Shown: one piece after another, positions 25,210-34,984 of the stretch | Numbering within the stretch: the stretch's first letter is position 1 | Layout of the letters: each line of letters opens with the position of its first letter | From: RUG12519 sp045649685 | GTDB taxonomy: Bacteria; Bacillota; Clostridia; Oscillospirales; Ruminococcaceae | Assembly: GCA_045649685.1 (NCBI GenBank) | Contig: JAZRQJ010000003.1 | Coordinates: 1-40,826, forward strand | Length of the DNA stretch: 40,826 nucleotides | Direction: 5' to 3' | Translations under genes and position numbers: made by a program | The notes under the pieces: model-generated | Databases searched by the model: none | Seen by the model: only the letters and a program-made list of their open reading frames with translations | What the model was told of the DNA's origin: nothing

Positions 25210-26964
25210 TTGAGTAGTACAATTTTCTCCATAAACGGACCTGTTATAAAAGCTCGTAAAGCTACGGAATTTTCAATGATGGAGATGGTATATGTTGGTA
25301 AGGATAAAATAATAGGCGAAGTCATTTCAATCAATGAAGACGAAACAACAATTCAAGTGTATGAAAGTACAACTGGATTAAAACCTGGCGAACCAATATA
25401 TTCTACAGGAACACCACTTTTTGCAACACTAGGCCCAGGAATTATATCAAATATATTTGATGGAATTGAACGTCCATTAAAAGATATGGAAAAATCTAGT
25501 GGTGCTTTTATAGGGATCGGTTCAGATATACCTTCTTTAAATCAGGAAAAAACTTATGATGTTACTATAAATGTAAAAGTTGGTGACAAAATAAATCCTG
25601 GTGAGATATATGCAACTTGTCCTGAAACATCAATGATTACTCATAAATGTATGCTATCACCATTGTTGAAAAGTGGTATAGTAAAAGAAATTAAGCCAGA
25701 TGGTCAATATAAGGTTAATGACACAATTGTTACAATTGAAGACGAAGACGGAAATATAAATGAATTAAGTTTGTGTCAAAAATGGCCAATTCGTGTAGCA
25801 AGACCAGTTAAAAACAGATTAAGCATATCAAAACCGTTAATAACTGGGCAAAGAATAATAGATACTATGTTTCCTATCGCCAAAGGTGGAACAGCTGCTG
25901 TTCCAGGTGGATTTGGTACTGGTAAAACCATGACTCAACATGCTCTTGCAAAATGGTCTGATGCTGATATCATAATTTACGTAGGTTGCGGTGAACGTGG
26001 AAATGAAATGACTCAGGTTTTGGAAGAATTTTCTGATTTGATTGATCCTAGAACTGGTAAAGCCCTAACTGACAGAACCACTTTAATTGCTAACACTTCA
26101 AATATGCCGGTTGCTGCTAGAGAAGCTTCAATATATACAGGTATAACATTAGCAGAATACTATAGAGACATGGGCTATCATGTTGCTATAATGGCAGATT
26201 CAACATCGCGTTGGGCAGAAGCACTTCGAGAAATTTCTGGTAGACTTGAAGAAATGCCTGCTGAAGAAGGTTTCCCTGCTTATCTTCCTTCTAGATTGTC
26301 TCAATTTTATGAACGAGCTGGATATATGGAAACCCTATCTGGTAACGAAGGATCCGTAACAATTATTGGAGCAGTTTCTCCACAAGGTTCAGATTTTTCT
26401 GAGCCTGTAACCCAAAATACAAAGAGATTTGTTCGTTGCTTTTGGGCTTTAGATAAAGCTCTTGCATATTCAAGACATTATCCTGCTATAAATTGGATAA
26501 CAAGCTACAGTGAGTATGATGAAGACCTTAAGAAATTTTATGATCATGAAGTCGGCGAAGACTTTTTAGATATCAAGCAAAAAATTTCAGCTCTACTCGC
26601 AGAAGAATCTAAATTAATGGAAATAGTCAAGCTAATTGGAGCTGATGTTTTACCAGATGATCAAAAGTTAGTAATAGAAATTTCCAAAGTTATAAGAGTT
26701 GGTTTCTTACAGCAAAATGCCTTTCATAAGGACGATGCTTACGTAACTTTAGAAAAGCAGAAACAAATGATGAAAATAATTATATACTTTTATGAAAATG
26801 CGTCCAAATTAATATCACGTAATATTCCATTTTCAGTTTTAGTTGAAAGTGGCATTTTCACAAAATTATCCAGAATAAAATATGACATTCCTAATGATGA
26901 TTTGGACAAATTTGACACATATTATGATGAAATTGATTTATTCATACAAAAAACAATTAAATAG
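25210..26964 (+). CDS. ntpA: V-type ATPase catalytic subunit A
   Basis: A 584-residue nucleotide-hydrolysing subunit. The start codon is TTG, 7 bases after GAGGTG, the only TTG start among the nine genes. The P-loop is GGFGTGKTMTQHALAKW, the catalytic glutamate region CGERGNEMTQVLEEF, and the family insertion lies at about 110-190. ADSTSRWAEALREISGRLEE is fully conserved. Confidence 0.96.
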   Translation: MSSTIFSINGPVIKARKATEFSMMEMVYVGKDKIIGEVISINEDETTIQVYESTTGLKPGEPIYSTGTPLFATLGPGIISNIFDGIERPLKDMEKSSGAFIGIGSDIPSLNQEKTYDVTINVKVGDKINPGEIYATCPETSMITHKCMLSPLLKSGIVKEIKPDGQYKVNDTIVTIEDEDGNINELSLCQKWPIRVARPVKNRLSISKPLITGQRIIDTMFPIAKGGTAAVPGGFGTGKTMTQHALAKWSDADIIIYVGCGERGNEMTQVLEEFSDLIDPRTGKALTDRTTLIANTSNMPVAAREASIYTGITLAEYYRDMGYHVAIMADSTSRWAEALREISGRLEEMPAEEGFPAYLPSRLSQFYERAGYMETLSGNEGSVTIIGAVSPQGSDFSEPVTQNTKRFVRCFWALDKALAYSRHYPAINWITSYSEYDEDLKKFYDHEVGEDFLDIKQKISALLAEESKLMEIVKLIGADVLPDDQKLVIEISKVIRVGFLQQNAFHKDDAYVTLEKQKQMMKIIIYFYENASKLISRNIPFSVLVESGIFTKLSRIKYDIPNDDLDKFDTYYDEIDLFIQKTIK

Positions 26965-26994
26965 TTAATTTAAACAGATTGGAGATAATTTAAT

Positions 26995-28401
26995 ATGGCA
27001 TTGCATCATGTTGGATTAAAAGAAATAAATGGTTCATTAATAGTTCTTGATGATGTGGAAAATGCTGGTTTTGATGAACTTGTAGAAATACATTTAAAAA
27101 ACAATACTAAAAGGCAAGGCCGAATAGTACAGATAGACGGTAAGCGAGTTGTAATACAAGTTTTTGAAGGTACAAATGATCTTTCAATGGAAAACACAGC
27201 AACTCATTTTACCGGAAAACCTCTTGAGATTCCATTATCAACAGAATTATTAGGTAGAGTATTTAACGGTGCTGGTAAACCTATAGATGGCTTGGGAGAA
27301 ATATTTGCTGAAAAGTATGCAGATATCAACGGTGCTGCCATCAACCCTGTTTCTAGAAATTACCCTAGAAACTACATAAGAACTGGTATATCTTCAATTG
27401 ATGCACTGACTACTCTGATTAGAGGACAAAAATTACCAATATTTTCCGATTCAGGGTTGCCACATAATAAACTTGCTGTTCAAATTGTAAAGCAAGCTAA
27501 AATAGCAGATAAAGAAGAGGATAATAATTTTTGTATAGTATTTGCTGCTATGGGTGTAAAAAACGATATTGCTAATTATTTCAGAACCAAGTTTGAAGAA
27601 AGCGGCGTATTAGAGCGCGTTTCAATGTTCATTAACCTTTCTAATGATCCAATAATTGAAAGGATTTTAACACCCAGATGTGCCTTAACTGCAGCAGAAT
27701 ATTTAGCATACGAAAAAAATATGCATGTTTTAGTTATATTAACTGATATGACATCTTATGCTGAAGCAATAAGAGAATTTTCATCATCAAAAGGTGAAAT
27801 ACCTGGTAGAAAAGGTTATCCTGGTTATTTATATTCTGATTTAGCACAACTTTATGAAAGAGCCGGTGTAATAAAAGGCTCCAAAGGATCTGTAACTCAG
27901 ATTCCAATTCTTACTATGCCAAACGGTGATATAACCAATCCAGTTCCAGACCTAACAGGTTATATAACTGAAGGACAAATTGTTCTTTCTAAGGATTTAT
28001 ATCAACAAGGGGTATATCCACCTGTTTCTATCCTTCCATCATTATCAAGGCTTATGAAAGACGGAATTGGCGAAAACTATACCAGATCAGATCATCAAGC
28101 AGTTGCTAGTCAGCTCTTTGCCTGCTATGCAAAGGTTCAAGATGCTCGTTCTCTAGCTTCAGTTATAGGTGAAGAGGAATTATCTGCAACAGATAAATCT
28201 TATATGGAATTTGGTAAAAATTTTGAATCATATTTCCTAACTCAAGCCGATGATGAGGAAAGAACTATAGAACAAACTTTAGATTTAGGTTGGGATCTAC
28301 TGTGTTTGTTACCAAAAGAAGAATTAAATAGAATAGATAGTGAATTATTAGATAAGACTTATGATCCTGATAGGTCACAGCGTTTCAGAAAAACAATATA
28401 A
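26995..28401 (+). CDS. ntpB: V-type ATPase regulatory subunit B
   Basis: A 468-residue non-catalytic head subunit. The usual P-loop is replaced by FSDSGLPHNKLAVQI, as in other B subunits. Further signatures are VLVILTDMTSYAEAIREFSS and the SKGSVTQIPILTMPNGDIT segment. The ATG follows TTGGAGA. Confidence 0.96.
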   Translation: MALHHVGLKEINGSLIVLDDVENAGFDELVEIHLKNNTKRQGRIVQIDGKRVVIQVFEGTNDLSMENTATHFTGKPLEIPLSTELLGRVFNGAGKPIDGLGEIFAEKYADINGAAINPVSRNYPRNYIRTGISSIDALTTLIRGQKLPIFSDSGLPHNKLAVQIVKQAKIADKEEDNNFCIVFAAMGVKNDIANYFRTKFEESGVLERVSMFINLSNDPIIERILTPRCALTAAEYLAYEKNMHVLVILTDMTSYAEAIREFSSSKGEIPGRKGYPGYLYSDLAQLYERAGVIKGSKGSVTQIPILTMPNGDITNPVPDLTGYITEGQIVLSKDLYQQGVYPPVSILPSLSRLMKDGIGENYTRSDHQAVASQLFACYAKVQDARSLASVIGEEELSATDKSYMEFGKNFESYFLTQADDEERTIEQTLDLGWDLLCLLPKEELNRIDSELLDKTYDPDRSQRFRKTI

Positions 28402-28424
28402 ATTAAGAAAGCGAGTGTTAAAAA

Positions 28425-29036
28425 ATGAGTTTTTCCGTATTTCCTACTAAAGGAAATTTAATAAATATTAAAAGGTCGTTAATGCTTGCTAAACTTGGTT
28501 TTGATTTAATGGATAAAAAGAGAAATATATTGGTTAGAGAGATGATGTCTTTAATAGAAACTGCTAAGTCAATACGCGGTGAAATAGAATCTACATTTGA
28601 CACGGCATATAAAGCTCTACAAACAGCTAATATAACTCTAGGTATTTGTGAAAGTATCGCTAACGGCATTGAAGTAGAAACGGGAATTGAAATACAATAT
28701 AAAAGCGTTATGGGCGTTGAAATTCCTAAAGTAACTATTAATTCTGAATTCGACACGAGAGCATACGGTTTTTCGGGAACTAATTCACAGTTAGATATAG
28801 CATACATTTGTTTTGATAAAGCTAAAAGAATTAGTGTTATTCTTGCAGAAGTAGAAAATAGTGTATATCGCTTAGCTAATGAAATCAAAAAAACACAAAG
28901 ACGAGCCAACGCTCTAAAAAATGTAAATATACCTAAATTTGAAAAAACAATTAGTTATATTTCTAATGCACTTGAAGAGAAAGAAAGAGAAGAATTTAGT
29001 AGACTTAAAGTTATTAAGAAAACTAAACAAAAATAA
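28425..29036 (+). CDS. ntpD: V-type ATPase subunit D (rotor shaft)
   Basis: A 203-residue protein forming the central rotor coiled coil with subunit F. Start PTKGNLINIKRSLMLAKLGF and the C-terminal helix with RRANALKNVNIPKFEKTISY are diagnostic. Last gene of the operon, followed by a terminator about 85 bases on. Confidence 0.94.
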   Translation: MSFSVFPTKGNLINIKRSLMLAKLGFDLMDKKRNILVREMMSLIETAKSIRGEIESTFDTAYKALQTANITLGICESIANGIEVETGIEIQYKSVMGVEIPKVTINSEFDTRAYGFSGTNSQLDIAYICFDKAKRISVILAEVENSVYRLANEIKKTQRRANALKNVNIPKFEKTISYISNALEEKEREEFSRLKVIKKTKQK

Positions 29037-29119
29037 AATATATATTTAAATATAACTAAGTTATTTATTCATAAAAACTTAGACAAAATCAAAACTGAAC
29101 ACACAACATTAACAAAAAC

Positions 29120-29155
29120 AATACCCTCGCCTATCAAATAGTGAGGGTATTTTTC
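29120..29155. terminator. Terminator between the V-ATPase operon and the PBP gene
   Basis: AATACCCTC pairs with GAGGGTATT (ending 29151), followed by T residues on the plus side and A-rich sequence on the other, so it may serve both convergent transcripts. Confidence 0.85.
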
Positions 29156-29169
29156 TATTCAGTTCTAAA

Positions 29170-31383
29170 CTAACGATGCATAGAACACCTATTATTCATA
29201 TTATTTAATCTATAATATCCTTTTGCTTTATGGGGGCAAGAGTTATTGGCTATCAAACCGGTATCTGCACAATACATAGCCTCTTTAGCAGCTGCATACT
29301 CAAAGTTCTTTTGTTTTTTACCTTTAAAAATCTTACTCATAACAGTATAGAAAATCTTAGAAGGCTGATTAATAGTTTGCATAGGCAATTCTTTTCCATC
29401 AACATTTCCAATCCAAACACCAGCAACATAATCATGAGTTAAACCAATAAATGTAAGATTCTTATTATCATTACTCATACCTGTTTTTCCGACAACTTCT
29501 ATTCCCATACCATCCAAACTTGCTGCTTTACCTGTTCCATTTTGTATAACATTTCTAAGCATTCTATTCATAACAGCTGCCGTATCAGAAGAAATTACTT
29601 TTTCAGAATTTCTGTCAGCTTTCAAACTAACTTCTCCTGCAGCATCCACAACTTCAGTATATGTAGTAGCCTTTGTAAATTGTCCCCCATTACCAAAAAT
29701 TTGATATGCATTCGCCAGTTCACTCAACTTAATTCCTTTAGTTAAAGCACCCATAGCAATACCAGACGATTCACAACTACCATCTTTTAAGGGATGAGCA
29801 GGATCTACCAATCCAGTTAATTTTAATTTTTGACTTAAAAAGTCATAAACACTTTTTACTCCCATTTTTTCAACCAATTTTGTGGGTATAGTGTTTAACG
29901 ATTTTTCAAGAGCAAATGCTGCTGTTATTTTACCATTATATTTTCTATCATAGTTCTGTGGCCAATCATTCCCATCAACTTTTCTTATTGGAGAGTCTTC
30001 AACCATAGAGGAATAGGTTAAATCATTATTTTCTATAGCAGGCGCATATGCTGCTATCGGTTTCATTGTAGAACCAGGAGATCTATTTAAATTAGCATAA
30101 TTATTGGTTGTTCTATCCCCCGCCTGCTTTTTACCTGTTGCACCAACACAAGCTTTCATATTACCGTTTAAATCGAAAATAACAAAAGCAGATTGTGGCT
30201 TATTATCAAAAGTTTTCCACCCAAAAGTTGACGGATTTTCATACATTTGCTCAAGTTTTTCCTGCATATCGATGTCAATCGTAGTATATATGTTAAATCC
30301 AGCGGATTTTACCCTAGAATTAGCTTCATCCCAACTATCAATATTATATTTCTGCATATAATCTGAAACTACTTGATTCAAAGTAGCATCAACAAAATAA
30401 CTTTGATAACTTTTCCCATTATTGTCAATTACTTTACCAGGATTTGCCTTAACAGGAGTATTAACAGCTTCGTCGTACTCCTTCTGACTAATCATTTTCA
30501 ACTCCAACATTTTTCTTAACGTTTTATCTCTACGTTCCTTATTATTATCTGGATTGTGTATCGGATCATAGGAAATTGGCTTTTTCGTTATAACCGCCAA
30601 AGAAGCCGCTTCCGCAAGCGTCACATTTGATATATCTTTATTATAATACAATTTTGCAGCCGTCTGAATTCCTGCATAATCACCATTACGACCTCCTATA
30701 GGAATTATGTTTAAATATGCTTGCAGAATTTGATCTTTACTATATGTTTTTTCAAGACTAATTGCACGATATATCTCCCTAGTTTTTCTTTTTATTCCTT
30801 CGATTCCACCAACATCTCTATCACCAGTTATATTTTTCACAAGCTGCTGAGTAATGGTAGAGCCTCCCTGTGCACTCCAAAAATGTAAAAACATGTTTAA
30901 AAAAGCAACAAAAGTACGCTGAAAGTCCACCCCATCATGCTGATAAAACTTATTATCTTCAATTGCAACAAAAGCATTTTTTACATGTGCAGGAACTTTA
31001 TCTATATCACACCACAGTCTAGTGGTCCCGGTAGCAATAGAAGCCAAAGCAACATCATTTCCTCCACCATCCTTACCATAAACAGTGGTAACTCCGCTTT
31101 TCATAACACTTTCTTTTTCTAAATTTATTCCCGATTGAGTATCTGTAGCTTTCATAACATAAACTGTCATTCCAGTAATAACTATACTTAATCCAATAAC
31201 ACATAGAAGGAACCCACAAACCATTATCTTTCCAATTAGTGCAAACACACCCTTTGGGGAAGTAGGTTTTTTAAAAAATCCTATTCTACCCTTCCTTTTC
31301 GAAATTTTTGAACTACTATAAACATCCTTAGAATTACTTTTCTTTTTAGAGCTACTTGAAATATCTTTAACCCTTTTTTTCAT
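29170..31383 (-). CDS. Class A penicillin-binding protein (PBP1A type)
   Basis: A 737-residue bifunctional peptidoglycan synthase. The ATG at 31383 lies 9 bases after TTAGGAGGT, a near-perfect site; an upstream in-frame GTG has none. Basic cytoplasmic tail rich in K and S (1-45), one membrane anchor (about 50-75), then GT51 glycosyltransferase with AIEDNKFYQHDGVDF and GGSTITQQLVKN. The transpeptidase has the serine motif SPGSTMKP, KSLN and KTGMS. The end has four cysteines over the last 40 or so residues, including CADTGLIANNSCPHKAKGYY. It is likely the main cell-wall polymerase. Confidence 0.95.
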   Translation of the reverse strand: MKKRVKDISSSSKKKSNSKDVYSSSKISKRKGRIGFFKKPTSPKGVFALIGKIMVCGFLLCVIGLSIVITGMTVYVMKATDTQSGINLEKESVMKSGVTTVYGKDGGGNDVALASIATGTTRLWCDIDKVPAHVKNAFVAIEDNKFYQHDGVDFQRTFVAFLNMFLHFWSAQGGSTITQQLVKNITGDRDVGGIEGIKRKTREIYRAISLEKTYSKDQILQAYLNIIPIGGRNGDYAGIQTAAKLYYNKDISNVTLAEAASLAVITKKPISYDPIHNPDNNKERRDKTLRKMLELKMISQKEYDEAVNTPVKANPGKVIDNNGKSYQSYFVDATLNQVVSDYMQKYNIDSWDEANSRVKSAGFNIYTTIDIDMQEKLEQMYENPSTFGWKTFDNKPQSAFVIFDLNGNMKACVGATGKKQAGDRTTNNYANLNRSPGSTMKPIAAYAPAIENNDLTYSSMVEDSPIRKVDGNDWPQNYDRKYNGKITAAFALEKSLNTIPTKLVEKMGVKSVYDFLSQKLKLTGLVDPAHPLKDGSCESSGIAMGALTKGIKLSELANAYQIFGNGGQFTKATTYTEVVDAAGEVSLKADRNSEKVISSDTAAVMNRMLRNVIQNGTGKAASLDGMGIEVVGKTGMSNDNKNLTFIGLTHDYVAGVWIGNVDGKELPMQTINQPSKIFYTVMSKIFKGKKQKNFEYAAAKEAMYCADTGLIANNSCPHKAKGYYRLNNMNNRCSMHR

Positions 31384-31430
31384 AGGGTAATTACCTCCTA
31401 ACAAATAACTAAGTTTTCTAAACACAACTT

Positions 31431-31459
31431 ATTATAACACATATATTAAAAATTGACAA
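31431..31459 (-). promoter_or_regulatory. Promoter of the PBP gene
   Basis: On the minus strand TTGTCA (31454-31459), 17 bases, TATAAT (31431-31436). Its -35 box overlaps the -35 box of the divergent femX promoter by five of six bases. Confidence 0.75.
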
Positions 31460-31480
31460 AACATTTAAAAATGATATAAT
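31453..31480 (+). promoter_or_regulatory. Promoter of the femX-bio operon
   Basis: TTGACA (31453-31458), 16 bases, TATAAT (31475-31480), about 43 bases before the ATG of femX. Confidence 0.8.
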
Positions 31481-31523
31481 TATTTACTAATAGTCTTAAT
31501 GAAGGAAAGGTTAGGGTTTATTT

Positions 31524-32681
31524 ATGCGATTTTTAGAGTTAACTGAAAATGAATTCGACAATGCTTGTGACAAAATACCTGTTAGTTCTTTTTGCCAAAG
31601 CAGTTCTTGGGCAAAAATAAAGAAAAAAACAGGATGGATTAGTTATTTTGTCGGAGTTAAAGAAAATGACAAGATAATAGCTTGTGCTTTAATTTTGGGA
31701 AAAAAGATTTATTTAAATAAATATATATTCTACTCTCCTAGAGGATTACTATTAGACTACAAAAACGAAAAACTATTGAAATTTTTTACAGATCATATAA
31801 AAACATTTTTAAAAAACAAAGGTGGAATTATATTAAAAATAGACCCATTAATTATGTATAAACATCACGACAATTCTGGCAATTATGTATCTGATGGGTT
31901 TTCTAATCAAGATATTATTGACAATTTAGTAAAATTGGGATTTGAACATAACGGTTTTACTAAAGATATCCTTGAAGACACACAGTTCAGATGGAGTTAC
32001 TGCTTGGACGTAGATAAGCCTATGGAAGAAATATTGAAAGGTATGAATCAAAGAGCAAGACGTTGCATAAGAAAATGTGAAAAATATCCACTAGAAGTTG
32101 TAGATGTAAATAAAGACAACATTAAAGATTTTAAAGACATTATGCAACATACCGCTGAGAGACAAAACCGCTTCGACAGATCTTTAGAGTATTATCAAAG
32201 AATGAAAGACGAGTTTGGCGACCGAGTAAAAATGATAATTATATATCTAGATAGAGACAAATTTTTGTCTGATTTTACAAATGATAAACTATTTAATACG
32301 GTTAAAAATGAAAAAAGAAATAAAATCCCTATAAGTGCAGGTTTATTTGTGTTCGATCCTGATAGATTAAACTATCTATATGGTGGAACATACAGTCACT
32401 ATATGCACCTAATGGCACAATATAAACTTCAAATGTCAATGATTAATGCTTGTAGAGAAAAAAATCTTCCAATATATGATTTTGGTGGAATTAGTGGTGA
32501 TTTCAATGAACAAAATCCAATGTATGGTGTTTTTGGATTTAAACGCGGTTTCGGCGGATATGTAGTAGAATATATTGGAGAATTTACTTACGTATTTAAT
32601 AAATTATCATACAAGTTATATAATTTAGCATACAAACTGTACAGAACCATCAACCATATTAGGTTTAAGATGTCTAACTAA
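31524..32681 (+). CDS. FemX-type peptidoglycan bridge aminoacyltransferase
   Basis: A 385-residue FemABX family enzyme with two GNAT-like halves. These add an amino acid from aminoacyl-tRNA to the lysine side chain of lipid II at the inner membrane face. Features are FCQSSSWAKIKKKTGW, PRGLLLDYKN, the RARRCIRKCEKYPLEV segment and YGGTYSHYMHLMAQY, then YDFGGISGDF and GVFGFKRGFGG near the end. The site AAGGAAAGG precedes the ATG. It diverges from the PBP gene, consistent with a wall-synthesis role. It lies 28 bases before bioB on the same transcript, which makes no obvious functional sense. Confidence 0.88.
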   Translation: MRFLELTENEFDNACDKIPVSSFCQSSSWAKIKKKTGWISYFVGVKENDKIIACALILGKKIYLNKYIFYSPRGLLLDYKNEKLLKFFTDHIKTFLKNKGGIILKIDPLIMYKHHDNSGNYVSDGFSNQDIIDNLVKLGFEHNGFTKDILEDTQFRWSYCLDVDKPMEEILKGMNQRARRCIRKCEKYPLEVVDVNKDNIKDFKDIMQHTAERQNRFDRSLEYYQRMKDEFGDRVKMIIIYLDRDKFLSDFTNDKLFNTVKNEKRNKIPISAGLFVFDPDRLNYLYGGTYSHYMHLMAQYKLQMSMINACREKNLPIYDFGGISGDFNEQNPMYGVFGFKRGFGGYVVEYIGEFTYVFNKLSYKLYNLAYKLYRTINHIRFKMSN

Positions 32682-32709
32682 AAAACACGAAAGGCAGGAA
32701 CGTTATATT

Positions 32710-33678
32710 TTGATCAAACAACTAACTGAAAAAATTATAAACGGCTATCGTTTAACAGAAAAAGATGATTTAAGCTTCTTACTAGATGCAGACTTAGATG
32801 GCTTAAAAATTTGTGCAGATAAAATTAGACAAAATATCTGTGGTAATCATGTTAATTTATGTTCAATAATTAATGGGCGATCTGGAAGGTGCTCTGAAAA
32901 CTGTAAGTTTTGTGCCCAATCATCACACCATAAAACGAATATTAACAAATTTGACTTTTTAAACAAAGATTATATATTGTCTGAATGTAAAAAAGCTGAA
33001 GCTAACGGTGTTCATAGATTTTCAATAGTTACTGCTGGTCGAAATTTGTCTGATAGTGAATTTAAGTTAGCAATTGACGCCTATAAATCAATTAAGCAAA
33101 ATTGTCCTCATATTTCAATTTGTGCATCACATGGTTTATTAACTGAAGACCAATTTATACAATTACGCAATGCAGGTGTTCAAACATACCATGCAAATAT
33201 AGAAACATCTAAACGATATTTTCCTGAAATTTGCACAACTCATACATTTGAGGATAAAATACAATGCATAAAATATGCAAAAAAAGCAGGCCTTAATGTT
33301 TGTTCTGGTGGAATAATTGGCATGGGAGAAACATGGCAAGATCGCATTGATATGGCACTTACTCTTAGCAAATTAAATGTTCAATCTATTCCTATTAATG
33401 CACTAACTCCAATTAAAGGAACTCCCCTTGAAAGCCTCCCTCAATTAAACGAACAAGATATTATTCGAACAGTTGCTATTTTTAGATTTATAAATCCAGA
33501 ACCATATATAAGGTTAGCTGCGGGAAGGAACTTGTTAAGTGAATGTGGAAAAGAAGCGTTTTTCTCTGGAGCAAATGCCACAATAACCGGAGACATGCTC
33601 ACAACTTCAGGTAATAATACATCTCAAGATAAAGAGATGCTAGTTAAATATAAATTTGATATTTCATTAGAACAGTAA
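32710..33678 (+). CDS. bioB: Biotin synthase
   Basis: A 322-residue radical-SAM enzyme that inserts sulfur into dethiobiotin, the last step to biotin. The cluster motif is CSENCKFCAQSSH (near residue 60). Other conserved parts are HRFSIVTAGR, NIETSKRYFPEICTTHT and NALTPIKGTPL. The start is the TTG at 32710, about 10 bases after AGGCAGGA. Length is usual for the family. First bio gene of bioB-bioY-bioD-bioA, downstream of femX. Confidence 0.95.
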   Translation: MIKQLTEKIINGYRLTEKDDLSFLLDADLDGLKICADKIRQNICGNHVNLCSIINGRSGRCSENCKFCAQSSHHKTNINKFDFLNKDYILSECKKAEANGVHRFSIVTAGRNLSDSEFKLAIDAYKSIKQNCPHISICASHGLLTEDQFIQLRNAGVQTYHANIETSKRYFPEICTTHTFEDKIQCIKYAKKAGLNVCSGGIIGMGETWQDRIDMALTLSKLNVQSIPINALTPIKGTPLESLPQLNEQDIIRTVAIFRFINPEPYIRLAAGRNLLSECGKEAFFSGANATITGDMLTTSGNNTSQDKEMLVKYKFDISLEQ

Positions 33679-33704
33679 TTACTTAAAGGAGTTTGGTATA
33701 AAAT

Positions 33705-34259
33705 ATGTCTAACAATAAAAAAATTAAAAGTGTTGTATTTTGTGCAATATTTGTAGTTTTAATAATCGCTGGAACTTTTATTAAAATACCTATTCCCGTG
33801 TTGCCATTTACCCTACAATTTTTATTTACTACTTTAGCAGGATCATTGTTAGGCAGTAAAAATGGTGCATTAAGCGTATTATGCTATACAATCATTGGTC
33901 TTTTGGGAATACCGGTTTTTACCACTGGTGGAGGAATAGGTTATTTTCTTCAACCAACTTTTGGATATATTATAGGATTTATATTTGGAACATTCGCAAC
34001 TGGAAAAATTTTAGAATTGCAAAAAAATCCTAAATTTTTCAATATGGTAATCGCTAATTTTATAGGTCTTTCCATTGTATATTTCGTTGGAATGGTTTAC
34101 TATTACATAATATCTAATTATGTTATAAATACCCCTATTGCACTCTGGCCTCTATTTTGGTATTGTTTTGTTTTAGCAATACCAGGGGATATTTTGTTGT
34201 GCTTTGTTGCAGCAATATTAACAAAGAAACTAAAACCTATGATTTCAAAATATTTTTAA
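33705..34259 (+). CDS. bioY: BioY, biotin transporter substrate-binding component
   Basis: A 184-residue membrane protein with about six helices. The BioY signature is clear: KIPIPVLPFTLQFLFTTLAG, then GIPVFTTGGGIGYFLQPTFG. It is the S-component of an ECF transporter and normally works with the shared EcfAAT module, which is not in the window. Encoding it inside the synthetic operon means the cell can both import biotin and make it. AAAGGAG precedes the ATG. Confidence 0.95.
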   Translation: MSNNKKIKSVVFCAIFVVLIIAGTFIKIPIPVLPFTLQFLFTTLAGSLLGSKNGALSVLCYTIIGLLGIPVFTTGGGIGYFLQPTFGYIIGFIFGTFATGKILELQKNPKFFNMVIANFIGLSIVYFVGMVYYYIISNYVINTPIALWPLFWYCFVLAIPGDILLCFVAAILTKKLKPMISKYF

Positions 34260-34275
34260 AGAAGGATGTATTTAT

Positions 34276-34959
34276 ATGAGTAAAAATTTATTTGTAACCG
34301 GTACTGGAACTGATGTTGGTAAAACCTACGTATCAGCTCTTATTGTAAAAAAATTGTTAGAAGACAATCAAAAAGCTGCTTACTACAAAGCAGCTATGAG
34401 TGGCAACGTAAGAAATTCCAAAGGAGAATTGATCCCAGTTGACGCGGTACACGTAAAGAAAACATCAAATATTTCACAAACAATAGAAGACATGTGCCCA
34501 TATGTCTATGAAAGTCCATTTGCTCCACATCTTTCTGCAAAATATGAAGGTAATCCCGTTGACATGGAAGTGGTCAAAAAACAATTCAAAAACTTAGAAA
34601 AAAAATATGATTATATAACAATGGAAGGCAGCGGTGGAATAATTTGTCCTATCAGAATGGACCACATTAAAATTAATCTTGAAGACATTATTTCAACTCT
34701 AAATTTATCTTGTATACTTGTAGCCGATGCAGGTTTAGGAACGATAAATAACGTAGTTTTAACAACCGAGTATATGAAATCAAAAAAAATACCTATCAAA
34801 GGAATTATACTTAATAACTTTGATAAATCAAACATATTACATGGTAATAACTTATTTATGTGCGAACATATAACACAACTTAAGGTTCTAGCCTGTGTTG
34901 AAACAAATTGCAAAGATATAGATATTGATGTTAATTTACTAAAATCCCTTTATGACTAA
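34276..34959 (+). CDS. bioD: Dethiobiotin synthetase
   Basis: A 227-residue ATP-dependent enzyme that closes the ureido ring of DAPA to give dethiobiotin. P-loop FVTGTGTDVGKTYVSALI at the N-terminus, the DAPA-site KAAMSG, and EGSGGIICPI. Gap to bioY is 16 bases with GAAGGATG as the site, so it is in the same operon. Confidence 0.95.
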   Translation: MSKNLFVTGTGTDVGKTYVSALIVKKLLEDNQKAAYYKAAMSGNVRNSKGELIPVDAVHVKKTSNISQTIEDMCPYVYESPFAPHLSAKYEGNPVDMEVVKKQFKNLEKKYDYITMEGSGGIICPIRMDHIKINLEDIISTLNLSCILVADAGLGTINNVVLTTEYMKSKKIPIKGIILNNFDKSNILHGNNLFMCEHITQLKVLACVETNCKDIDIDVNLLKSLYD

Positions 34960-34984
34960 TAGGAAATGATGTGAACAATAAACT

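Noticed and set aside
28418..28909. 163-residue open frame antisense to V-ATPase subunit D
   Set aside because: Mirror of a conserved gene, with no start signals of its own.
31440..31523. BirA operator for the biotin operon
   Set aside because: I looked for a TTGTAAAC-type dyad near the promoter and before bioB and found none.
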